Positions 11,998-22,900 of a DNA stretch of 64,000 nucleotides are shown piece after piece. This DNA is from Scatophagus argus (lineage: Eukaryota; Chordata; Actinopteri; Scatophagidae): positions 13,169,641-13,233,640 of the forward strand of contig NC_058513.1 of the NCBI RefSeq assembly GCF_020382885.2, read 5' to 3'. Each line of letters starts with the position of its first letter. Position 1 is the first letter of the stretch. Below the pieces are notes generated by a model. It saw only the letters and a list, made by a program, of their open reading frames with translations. It was not told where the DNA came from and ran no database searches. The position numbers and the translations under genes were made by a program.

Positions 11998-12170
11998 CTG
12001 TGTCCTGGTGCCTGATTGCCATCGTTCTCATATATCTGTGTTGTTATCAACAGGGAAATGTCTCTTTGAAGGAGCTGAATGCCCGACCTCTGGAGATTTT
12101 CATGTGCAGCGTGTTGAAAAAACAAGGCTATGGGGAAGGTTTCAGATGGTTGTCACAGTACATCGACTGA
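9504..12170 (+). CDS. sar1a: COPII small GTPase SAR1A
   Basis: SAR1 is the Arf-family GTPase that, once loaded by SEC12, inserts an N-terminal amphipathic helix into ER membranes and recruits SEC23/24 to start COPII budding. Coding exons are 9504-9561 (exon from 9489), 9919-10038, 10322-10387, 11559-11662, 11755-11886 and 12054-12170, giving 198 residues, the exact family length. Visible motifs are the N-terminal [20 protein letters not shown], the P-loop GLDNAGKT at 32-39, DLGGH at 75-79 with catalytic H79, NKID at 134-137, and the C-terminus [14 protein letters not shown]. The residue after H79 is Val, as in human SAR1B (Glu in SAR1A), but the ppa1 neighbour favours the SAR1A locus. Residues around [14 protein letters not shown] differ from the usual EEKLREMFGLYGQ. 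An intron before the last exon holds a long CT repeat. Confidence 0.95.
11925..11995 (+). repeat. (CT)n microsatellite in sar1a intron
   Basis: A nearly pure CT dinucleotide tract of about 65-70 nt begins shortly after the exon 5 donor (11887) and ends about 58 nt before the acceptor of the last exon. It produces the spurious Leu-Ser and Arg-Glu repeat ORFs on the two strands. Confidence 0.95.
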
Positions 12171-13263
12171 CACGCAGGACTGAGGCTTAAACAGAAGGGA
12201 TTTCATCGACACGTTTTCATGATGCATGGCAGACTTTGTCTCTTTGAAAGTGTCAATCAGCCCACATTTCAAACAGTATTGTTAAGAACATATTCTTTTT
12301 AATACTTTAATCGTTTATTCAGGATTTAAAGGTTTCTATGCAAACTTTTAAAAGTGGTTCATGGTGAACTGTGCTGCCTGTGTTATTAATGTGAGAGTTA
12401 AGTAAGCTGTAACATGAGTAGTCATGAATTATGCAATAATGTAGATATATACAAATTAGTGTGGGTTTAATTATTATGAAGTAGACGTACTGCTCTTATT
12501 GGAATTCATTAGGAGGAGTGTGATGAAAATTAAGGTCTCAGTGATGATTTTGGTGGGTAGTTTAATGCTTGTCTGACATTGGATTAAGATGGCCCGAGTT
12601 TAGGCTTTAAAATAAGATAAATTTAATCCAGAAGATTGAGTTTTTCATTAAACATAGTGTTATGCAGCCACTGCCTTCAAAGCATATAGCCAAAGATGTA
12701 TGCTAATGACTTTGGGATTAGCAGGGAGGGAGAGATTTCGACTTCAACAAAAGAAATGGTTCGTGCTGAGCACTGAGCTAAAATAACGTCAAATCCCCTT
12801 CAGAAGCAAACAAGGAGGAAAGACAGCACGTCCCACTATAAATACAAAGATGATGGAATAAACAGAGAAAAAAATGAAATGCTCACTGATGAGTGTGCTC
12901 TGAATAATGCGTCTCTCACTTTCAGTGTCTTGATGGAATTGGCTTGTTTAGTTTTGCATCTTTTCTTATACTAGTATGGCTTTACTCAGAGCCATGTTAT
13001 ATGTTGTGTTGAAGGCAACTAATTTGAAGTGTGTTAGGTGGACCAAAGTAAGTCTTCATCATCTTTGACTTTGGGCTATTCAGTAAAGGGCTCAAAGACA
13101 AAATGTTCAAGCAGAAATTTATGACTTTCGATGGCTGCCCTTGCTCTATTATGTCATGAAGGCTGTGATAACGTATTGCCTGTCAGGAAGCAATAAAGTA
13201 GACTGACTGTACTGTAGCAGGGACAATCTTACTCAACTGTATTAATGAGTAAGAAAGAATAAA
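12171..13263 (+). other. sar1a: sar1a 3' UTR (extent approximate)
   Basis: Noncoding AT-rich sequence after the TGA. Candidate poly(A) signals AATAAA occur at 12857-12862, 13192-13197 and 13258-13263. I cannot choose between them, and alternative polyadenylation is possible. Confidence 0.45.
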
Positions 13264-15245
13264 TCTAGTCCTGTTTATTAAAATCAACCATTAATGAAAT
13301 TAATTGATAATTTGTTTTTTGTTATTTATTCCTTTAGTCTGGAGTCTGAGCAATACGTGGGCATGTGATCAGCATGTAAACTGAGCAACGGGGTTGAAGT
13401 GTTGCAGCTGATGTACTTTTTGACTGTCTGAAAAGATGAGAGAGTGCAAACGTAAAATGTCAAATTTCAACCTGTAAATTAATGTTCTGTTCTTAATCTG
13501 GTTACTGAAGTGTTTTCGTTATTTGACTTGACTACTGTTTCCTGCACCCCATGTTTACAGAGTAACATTTTGAATGCTTTATTAATACATGCAGGGATAT
13601 TTGTGACTGAGATAAAAAACATAAACATGACATAGATTTTATACAGGGAATCTTGAGTGTTTACAGAGATGTAGTGTGCATGTAAACAAACTGCTTTTCC
13701 TTTGAACAGTGTTCTGTACCAGTTGCTGAATCCTGTAAATTATGTATAATACACATGTAAATGTTTGTACAGTAACTGCCCTTTAGCTGACACTTAACTG
13801 ACAACATCTACACATAAAGATTGATCTAACATATGTGATTAAAAACAGCTTTTTTTTGACTGTCCATGTTTCATTTTTATTTTAACTACAATTAAACCCC
13901 ATTTTTTTGATGAATTGTTCAGAAATTTGGTTCACACATTCATGTACCCCTCAAGAGAACTTGTTACCATGTTGAAGATGCTCTAATGTTTCGTCTGAAG
14001 AAATATGCTTAGCATTGGCACATTAACGTTTAGGCTTTAGCATTTAGCTCAAGGCCCTTCTGTGACTGACTGCATCCTCTTAGTGCCACCAGCATGGCCG
14101 TGTACTTGCAGCCTTCTAGTATCGACACATTTACTCAGCTAACGTATTTAAAATAGTGTTGTACTTGAATGTTCCTATTTTGGAAGACTTTACTGCATTT
14201 TCGAGGAAGATGTTGCACAGTTTCTTCCACTACTGACAAAGTACTTTGACACTGATACAGAATGCAATCTGCAAAGTAGCTACTAGCTCATTAAGTAAAT
14301 GTCATGGAGTAAAAAATACAACATTTGCCTTAAAAATACTGTGGAATGGAAGTATATAGTAGCAAAGAATTGTACTTAAATACTTAAGTGAATGCACTTA
14401 GTTATGTTTTGTTACTGCTTATGGAAGCTGGTACTGATCTGTTAATTGCCCTCCATATGCCCTCTGACAGTGCTGTCTTTCACATTGTGGCCATTAAATC
14501 ATCTGTCATTTGGCTGTAATTTGCTCTCCATGAGGTGGCATGAGGTGGCATCTGAGCACAAAACATCCCCTGCAAATATCCTCTCTTCTGCCTATTAGAG
14601 ACTCAGCTGGGAGGAGACTGCAGCTTTCACCTTCCACCTGGTTTTATTCTGCTGCAGGCCCCGTGATTCCAGATGATGAAATTGTATTTTGTTAATGCCT
14701 TGTTAAACATAATCAGCTGTAATCGCGGTAGTTACAGGCCTTAGCTCTAGTAAGCCTCAGTAATCAGTGCTTCACAAACCAGGTGGGCGACCCAAAGGTC
14801 ACAAAAAGTACTTCTGTGCTCCAAAATATTCATATTTACTCAGCCAGCTTGTGTTTTAACCACTCCATGTAATGTGGGCTGGGGTGTCAATTCATCTATG
14901 CTCAAAATCTCTCTTTAGTGCACGAGCTGAATTCGAAAATTTGGATTTCCTGAGGTTAAAGAAAAGAGCTGAGGACTGCAGTCTGTGATGCATATCCTCT
15001 CCTGACCACCTTCCTGGGGTGAGGTAAATCAACTTACCTTTATCTTACAAATTCATATAATTTCCCCACAGACTTAAGCACAGTGTCCCTCTCTTTATGT
15101 AGCAGGATCACAGCAAAAATACTTCATTATACAGAAGAGGATACAGATGTGACTTGGCAGCACCGCGACCACAAACTCAACCTAATTTCTCTCTGGATGA
15201 TATTTTTCATCTTTGAAATAGTTGGGAGGCATTAAAGACGACATA
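13264..15245. other. Convergent intergenic gap sar1a-spock2
   Basis: Separates the tail-to-tail genes. It contains a dispersed repeat at 14150-14425, a perfect 10-bp tandem duplication TGAGGTGGCA at 14532-14551, and a short stretch from about 14765 resembling a degenerate hAT-type terminus (cagtgcttcacaaacc followed by gtgggcgaccc). No exon was recognised. Confidence 0.4.
14150..14425. repeat. Dispersed percomorph repeat fragment
   Basis: Contains the phrases 'gtggaatggaagtatatagtag' in part, 'attgtacttaaatacttaag' and 'gaatgcacttagttatg'. These resemble a high-copy interspersed repeat I associate with percomorph genomes (a consensus rich in TACTTAAGTA and AGTAAATGTACTTAGTTAC). Class unknown; borders approximate. 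Confidence 0.5.
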
Positions 15246-15263
15246 AAGTTTGGCTCCAGTGCC

Positions 15264-15269
15264 TTTATT
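15264..15269 (-). promoter_or_regulatory. spock2: Candidate spock2 poly(A) signal
   Basis: AATAAA on the minus strand, the best distal hexamer found between the spock2 stop and the repeat-bearing gap before sar1a. Confidence 0.45.
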
Positions 15270-15813
15270 AGTAAAGTGCTCAGCCTCTAAGTACATTCTT
15301 ATTTACTAACATGCAATACTAAAAACAACCAAATTTCTGGCCTAGCAATAGCATGAATGAAGACATGGCAACAGTATTCTCATAGAAAAAAAAATTACAA
15401 CGTGAATTCAAGTATACACACAGAACTTCAAGTAATGCACACATATTCTTATAAACACAAAATACTATTTTTTTCAAGTTGCAAACTCAGAATAAAACAG
15501 TTGTGGCACATTCTTTGACATGAGTTAGCAGAGGAGTAAGCCTAGTGGTTTCTAATGTAGCCGGGTCTTTTAAAGTACATTCTATAGGTTTTCAATAAAA
15601 GTAGTCCAACTGGAAATATAGGTCCTGTACAGTTGTGTGTATCCACTGAATTCATAAAGCAGGTATAATTAAAAAATGCTATGAGCTGTGGCGCACCTTT
15701 CTCATAAAGGTAGCTTTAAACCGAAGTGACCCGAAATCTGCTTCACAGATCATTTACACTGGATTTATATACAGAATCATTTTGGAATCAGATAAGCACA
15801 TTGCACTGAACTG

Positions 15814-16541
15814 CTTTAAAGGAAAAAGTTAGACATTTTGGGGAATATATTTGCTATCAGCTCGAGACAGATGAAAAGATCAATACCTCTGTCTGTATGC
15901 TAAATATGAAGGTACAGCCAGGAGACACTTATTAGCCGAGGTCAAAGCTGTAATAACTGATTTCTTTGGCCACTTAGGGGTAACATAAACAAGTTGTGAA
16001 CACAGCACTGACAAGAATGAACCTGATGAATTCAAATCCGATATTCACTCTCTTTTGGCACTGTTTTTGGCCTCTACAAACTACTGAGGGATATATCTGG
16101 CTCTTAAACTATCAAATGCTCCTCTGTGTTCAGCAGCTAGTCGCTAACTATGTCCTTCTTCTTCATTTGGTGTTGAGTAGGTAATGTACAGTGGGCCACA
16201 GATAGCCCAAATCTGTCTAAAGGTAACCAAAGATGCCTACAGAAATTGTAAAAATGACAGTTAACATTTTCAAACCATTTCTCCATAAAAAAAACAACAA
16301 CATGTTTTTACACTATTGTAATGGGGCTTAAGCAAAAAGCTCACTAAATGACAACATATAAGCTGACAATTAGTACGCTTTAGAGGTTTTGGTCTTGCAA
16401 CTTTTCTCCTGTTTCCAGTCTTTATGATAAGCTAAGCTAACTGCCTCCTAGCATGAACTTAAAATTTAACCCAAGAGTGATATTAAGCTTCTTGCAAAAC
16501 AAACACGTGTATTTCCCAAAATGTCAAACTACTCCTTAAAC
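15814..16541. mobile_element. Inverted-repeat (foldback, MITE-like) element in the spock2 3' UTR
   Basis: The left end reads 'tttaaaggaaaaagttagac attttgggg...' and the right end '...atttcccaaaatgtcaaact actccttaaa', so the two ends are inverted copies of each other over about 40 nt with mismatches. The interior holds 'ctgtctgtatgctaaatatg' and 'ctgtttccagtctttatgat', characteristic of a repeat common in percomorph genomes. No transposase is present. Fragments of the same family occur at about 20665-20735, 36233-36270, 42205-42370 and 51675-51778. Confidence 0.6.
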
Positions 16542-16947
16542 TTCGGATCTCCGGTCATTTCAGCGGGACGGCGGCTCTAACACTCAAGCAATTGTTCACA
16601 CGATACAAAATTACTGGTAATCTCTATATGCATAGATGGCGGTTGGACAAGAGAGGAATTCTGATGGACTTGAGCTACCTATGACGCAGTAGTCAGTGGG
16701 TCCTGCTTTTCAGGATGGCAAAACAAAAAGCTCTGTTGCTCAAAAAACAGAAGAGAATGAAGCAATTACACATATCAAAGACGAAAAACTCATCCCTGGA
16801 CCGGCACCACATATTCCACCAAGATGAAACACAATCCCATGCCTCCCCAGTCTGATCCCAGAATCTTTTGTTGTCAGGAGAGAGCTGTCCCTGCAGATTT
16901 TCAGGCCAGCAGCTGTGACTCGGCTCTCTGCGTGGGGTCAGACAGTT

Positions 16948-19900
16948 CTACCAGATGTACCCGCCGTCGTCTGCCTCGCCCTCCTCCTCTTCCTCCTCTT
17001 CTGCCTCCTCTCCATTGTCCTCTGCCTCCTTCTCCTCTTCATCCTCCCATCCCACCCCACTCCCAAAATCTCCAGAATATCCTGCCACTTCATCTGGAAA
17101 AGGAAAAACACACAAGGAAGGATTTTGCATTAACGCCTGACAGATAATCCAATAAATCGAATCAGAAATGTGAAGATTTGCCTTTTTTATTGGTATTTAT
17201 CAATGCAAATTGAAAATCTTTGGGTTTGGGACTGTTAGTGAGACAAAACAATTAATTTGGAAGACACCTAGGGGTTTGAGAACCTATTTTCTGGCATTTT
17301 ATAGATTAAACGATTAACTGATTAACCAAAACTATAACTGAGAGCAATAAGCAGTTCTTTAAGTCCTGTTCATAATACTAAAATCCAGCTTGGGGTTTTC
17401 AATTGGTGGAACTGTTATTTCTCCTATTTGTGTCCTAAAACCTTTAAAATGTTATTTAAACAGGGAAAAACACCTGCAGATGTAGTAAAAATACTACAAC
17501 CTGTTATCTAAATAAATGTAAAAAAATAAAAGGCAGATCAGTGCACTAAAATCAGGACAATAGGACTGATAAATATTTTCATGTTCTGCCTAAGTATGAC
17601 TTCAAGGACTCAATTACAGATGATTACATCAAGAGAAGGACATTTTCGTCTGTTTGCCAAATGCCCCCCTCTTACCGCAATCAGGGTTGCCATGGATTCT
17701 GGTGCCCATCATCTCGCCACCATGCTGGTCGACGCACCAGCACTCCCCTCGGTTCTGGTCACACTGCACCTTCCTGTAGTAGCCGTCCTCATCGCAGTTG
17801 GGAATGTACATACCTGCAAGGTCGTGCACATACCGAGTTGTTAAAATATTTATACCCTTAGTACACTGTCTCAGCTGCCTCATGCTGATGTCTGCGATGA
17901 ATTCTGCATAAATGAGAATGCCAGCACGCCTTAGTGAACCTGTAATAAGCCCATCAGTCAGGGTAGAGAGGCAGATTTTCGGCAGAGGTATTCTCATTCA
18001 AAAATCCGCCTCTCTACAGAGAAAGCTTCCCTGTTTGTTTTACACAAGCATGCATACTGGTGGATGTGATTCCGTACAGTATGTTGGCATGGTGTGTGTT
18101 TCCTTGTGCTGCGAGAGTGGCATGTAAAAATGTAGTGACAGCCCCGGTGACAGAGCTCCACTGTTTCAGCCTCCCTCAGGACTCTCTTGTCAAACTCAAA
18201 GCGAAGTTCTCTAACGAGCAACGAAAACTAGAGGAAACACATGCAATGAGACGAGTAGGCTTCAGAAGGCTGAAAAGCAGCTGTGCAGCATGTTGCTCAT
18301 GTTGGGTAGGTATTGTTGAGTATCTCGGGGAGCCAAACAGGCGCATTAGCATTGCTCTTTCCCAAAGGCAGCAATGCCCCCTAATCCACCCCCCGCCCCA
18401 GCCTGATTAGTGCCTAATCCTAGGCGTGTGCTTGTGATCTCCTAAATGAGCCTCCTCCAGCTTCTCGTCCGCTACACCCAGTGCCTGGTTACGTAAGCGC
18501 ATGCTGGAGACCTGGAGCAAGGGCAGGGGGACCATGTGGCTTTGAATGGAAGTGAGACGGTGGTGATTTCCTGTATGGAAGGTGTTTCTATGCAGGTGCA
18601 GCGTTTGTGCAATCTTCGGTCAAATAAATCCCTAACTTCACAGTAATCTTACAATGGATGCATTTACCGGGCTTCTTCTTGGCTGCTTCCTGCACTTGGA
18701 TCCTCTCCAGCTCAGCGAGGCACGGCGGCTCTGTGAGAATCAAACAAGAAAAGCGATGACAGACAAAAATCTAAAACTGCTCTCCCTAAACTTTATCTCA
18801 GTCAATGTTCTTCGTAATTACACTTTTTTGTCATACTGATTTGAAGTCTTAAACTTCATTCCCTCAGCGCACGATCGATTGTCGAGCTCAGGTGCTCAGG
18901 TGAAAGAACATATGGACGTAGTTTGAGAAGGATGAAGAAATGCACTTCTAGAACAGACAGAAATAGAAACAAAGAAGAGAAAGACACCTCGTATTGATCC
19001 CTAATCAATAAACCTTCCTCAGTATTTGTAGATTTTCACACAAAAATGTGTCTGTCTTCACAACATTTCTACTGTGTACTTTGTTTGCACAAAACTAGAT
19101 GATATCATTCTTTATTATTACTTAACAGCTCAGTGTGAAGTAGTTTATGAATATCACCAGCTAGTAATGAAAAATTGATTACTGAGCCAGTGCAATCTAC
19201 TGCATGCAGGTTAAATGCCCAATCAATGGGATAATTGGCATTCAAATGAGGTTGCTGCTACAAATATCCTGCATTTGTTTAGTAAAGGTCAAACAGTCGG
19301 ATGTTGCAAATGTGCACAACTGAAATAGCACAGTGAACGTAGATTATCAGCAAGATAATATTCTTAAGGACACCTGATCATTTTACATTCTTCAACATGA
19401 TAGCTACACATAAAATGTCAGGAACGCGGCTTCAAAAGGGAACTTCATTTCTAAATAAATAATTCAAGCACACCAGGGGGTTTCAGATTAATTCTGTGAT
19501 AATTTTCCTGACATTTCTCTCATCCCAGCTCACGGTGTCACCATGTAACTCTGGTAATCTGCTTTAAACTTCTATGCAGCCAAAAAAGAGAAACATTTAA
19601 TTTCATTAACCATAAAAGAGGACTTTGATATCAATTGAAGATCTCTGTCAAAATAATTACATCATATTAAATCAGACCTTCAACCATGTTTCAATATTTA
19701 ATAATAATTAAAACACCTACAGCACTAAGATGTGGGAACACAGCATGACATCAGAAAGTACTAAGAGCACCGGATGCCATCTGCAATAGTGTACTGACAA
19801 AAACAAACAATAAAAACATAGGTACATTGGTAAAAACTGATGTGCAATTACCCGCACACATAGATTTAGAGCTTCTTTTCAACCTCAGCACCCACAGGAG

Positions 19901-22900
19901 CAGGTTGACTGAACACTTTGATGCCTTTTTATTGGACCTCGGTGCTAATCACAGATTGTGAAAAGGGAATGCCGTGTTCAAGCATAGTTCACAAATGTAC
20001 CAGGTATCATTTGATGCAGGACACAATTGGTCAGACCAAATAAATGGAAGCATGCGGTGAAAGTGAATGAAAAATACCTGGCTAAGACCTCTGTCCATGA
20101 ACTCTTCTTGCTGTTGCTTGTCAGAACACAGAATCAGAGTACTATAAAAATTGAATCATTGCAGATGGAGCTCCTCTGTGTTGTGACCAGAAAGTCATTG
20201 GTGCCTGCTGTGGCGGCAACCAAAGAAAACAGTGGAAAATAACAGCAGTGAAAGCAGCAGCCATCAAGCTTAGGAAGGAGCCTTTTCAGGCTTGGTAAGT
20301 CCAGGGGAACCCTAAATCGGGTAAGGACTGCAGCATGTTGGCGAGATAAAACTCAAATATGGGTAGAGTTGAGTAAGGTCATAAAGAAAGACTTTCACAT
20401 TGCCAGAAAGTGATTCTGGCAAACTGTCAGATGACTCAGATAAAAGAGGCGCTGCCCAGATTGTTCTCAGCAGGGGAGAGAACCGCTGATCATGTCTGGG
20501 AATATTGTCAGACCAGGAGAGGCGGTGAAAGATGAACGTTTGGAGAATTCAAGAATGATCGGTACGAACTGCTGAAGGGGAGAGGAGAGAGGAGAAGCAG
20601 ACAACCTGAATGTGGTCTGAAGATGTTGATTAGGCTGGAAAAACCTGCTTTCACACTAGGTTAATAAGCTTATTGGCTTTCTTGCAAGGAGCTCAATACC
20701 ACTTTCATACCTGCGTGATAAATATGGAGTAATTTAGCTTATTAAAAAACTAGCAGGTGGGACAGAGCTTGTCCAAAGAAATACCAGCAGCTCTGAAATT
20801 CATCTCATTGACAAGGCCAGATCTAGGCCGAACTCAGCCTGGTTTTCTTGCCAGATGTAGCTCATGGTACCCCAAGGCTAAGTCAGCTAATAGGAGCACT
20901 CACTGCATGACTAACTGAGCTAACTTGCTAATGGTAGCTACAGTTAGCAGTAACTTTAGCAACAAGTACAGCTATATGTCCATCAAGAATCTCTGTAAAT
21001 CACTTTGATACTGTAGTCAAAATGTCCTCATAACATTTAATGATATCTTAATGAAAAGTTGAAATTGTACCACCGTAGGTGAGATCAAGTTAATTATTCG
21101 TGACTCCGTCATAAAATCATTTGACAGTGTCTTAAAACTTAATGACATCTTTATGACAGGTCCAAATTGTACCACGGTAGTTGAGTCAAGGAAAAGATTC
21201 ATGGCACAGTTATTAGGGTTTCATGACAGCAAAAGTAAAAACCAACCACACATAAAAGTTTAATAATAATTTTAACACATCAAGTTAACAGTTCCTCTAA
21301 GTTTGATAACCAGGCTTGCTAGGGAATATCAAATTGCCATAACAAAGACATCTGAAACCTTATCAACTTTGCATTAAAAATTACATGATTGACTGAATGT
21401 TACTTAATGACATCAGTCACAAAAATTCAAAAACTGTTTAATATTCATGTCAGGTGTGATGTCATGGCAATGATGGTGTCATGTAAGTCTTATAGATTCC
21501 CACCCCCAATATTTCCTAAAATTTAAAAGTTCCTTTGACCGTACTGTGAGTTCTCTGGGGTTGGGGTACAAATACATGAATACAGTTTATGTGTATTCCA
21601 CTGTTTACAAACCATCCACAGCATCCACAACAGTCTTGTTTTGCCAGTCAGTGACAGCACAGAGGTTGGAACAGAGTTTGCACACCCCCTATTTCTCTGT
21701 GATGGGCCTTTACTAATATTTCACCTATTTAGAGACATGACTCAAAACAGACTCCACTTTCTATGCTTCTCCAGTGGAGAGCCCTTCACTCACTTTCTCT
21801 CCAGAAGCAGAGGCACCACTCCGCCGTGGAGACCTTCCCATCCTTGTAGCTGTCACAGGAGTTGAAGAAGGGCCGGATGCAGACCTCATACTTGTCCAGG
21901 TTAATAGCAGCCAGCTCAGCCTGATCCAGGTACAGATCGCTGTTGGTGTCCAGCTTTGAGAACATCCAGCCAATGGAGTCTTTGCAGCTGGCTACAAGGC
22001 TCCTGTCCAGTGCTGTCAGAAATAATTTGCAGAGTACTTCAGTTTCTTTTGGTTGATGCTACTTTTCTTTGCTTAAATAATTGAATTGTAAATTTGGAGA
22101 CAGCAGACAGTAAGTAAGCTGCTTTGTCAGTTTCTAACCTGATGCGGCGCTGACTCTGAGCTTGCCAGTGTTATTCTGCTTTGCATTTCCATGAAGGAGC
22201 TGGAACCAATCTCTCAGGCGGTCGCCCAGGTCTGCTAGGTCTTGGCCAGTACAGCTCTCTGTGAAGGCAAAGAAGGGAATCCAAGGACTCACAACCCTGG
22301 CAGACACTGAACAGCAAGCTGCCTGACCTTTCCAAAAGACACTGATGAACTGTTTCATATTGCTCTTACTGATGTACAGTGAACAGAATGAAAGGTGCAG
22401 GCTGAGCCTCACTGTAAAGCTGCTGAGGTGTACAGTCACATTTTCATGCTGTCATTAATCTGCTAATCAAAGAAAACGTTATTTCGCAATTAACCGCTGC
22501 AGCAAATTCCTGTTCTCCGATAGAAATCTACTTTCAGTTTCAGGCTAAGCACTTATTCCAAGGTGCAGATGAAAAGCAGGAGTAACATTTCATCCATTTG
22601 ATCCATTGGCATTTTTACATGCCCAAGAGCCTGGACAATCAATACTGTTTGACTGCAAAGACAGATAGTGTACACTCTAAATAATTAATCACCACATGAT
22701 TGAAAGAGCAGTTTAACCACATGGGGGGTATTTGGATAACAGTAATCTCTGAAATTGGTGAATATTGATCCTAAACGTCCAACATTGGGTTGATTGGTTC
22801 TGAGAGAAGCCTGGAGTCCTGTTCTACTGACAGCGTGCTTTGCGTGGTCACATATGCATCATAACTTTCTTTTTTTGAAACCTTGACTCATGAAAGGGAT

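Larger units (their letters stand above)
15250..16947 (-). other. spock2: spock2 3' UTR
   Basis: Noncoding sequence downstream (on the minus strand) of the spock2 stop. A minus-strand AATAAA (plus-strand TTTATT at 15264-15269) would end a 3' UTR of about 1.7 kb; human SPOCK2 also has a long 3' UTR. The middle is occupied by an inverted-repeat element. Confidence 0.5.

Noticed and set aside
11919-12170. Leu-Ser repeat ORF and its Arg-Glu mirror
   Set aside because: Both are produced by the CT microsatellite; only the portion after 12053 is the true last exon of sar1a.
16824-17147. 107-codon plus-strand ORF rich in Pro/Leu
   Set aside because: It is the antisense shadow of the Glu-rich acidic tail exon of spock2; the GAG/GAA runs read as CTC/TTC on the other strand.
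17629-17997. 122-codon minus ORF as a separate gene
   Set aside because: It contains the thyroglobulin-domain exon of spock2 (17676-17813) plus intron read-through on both sides.
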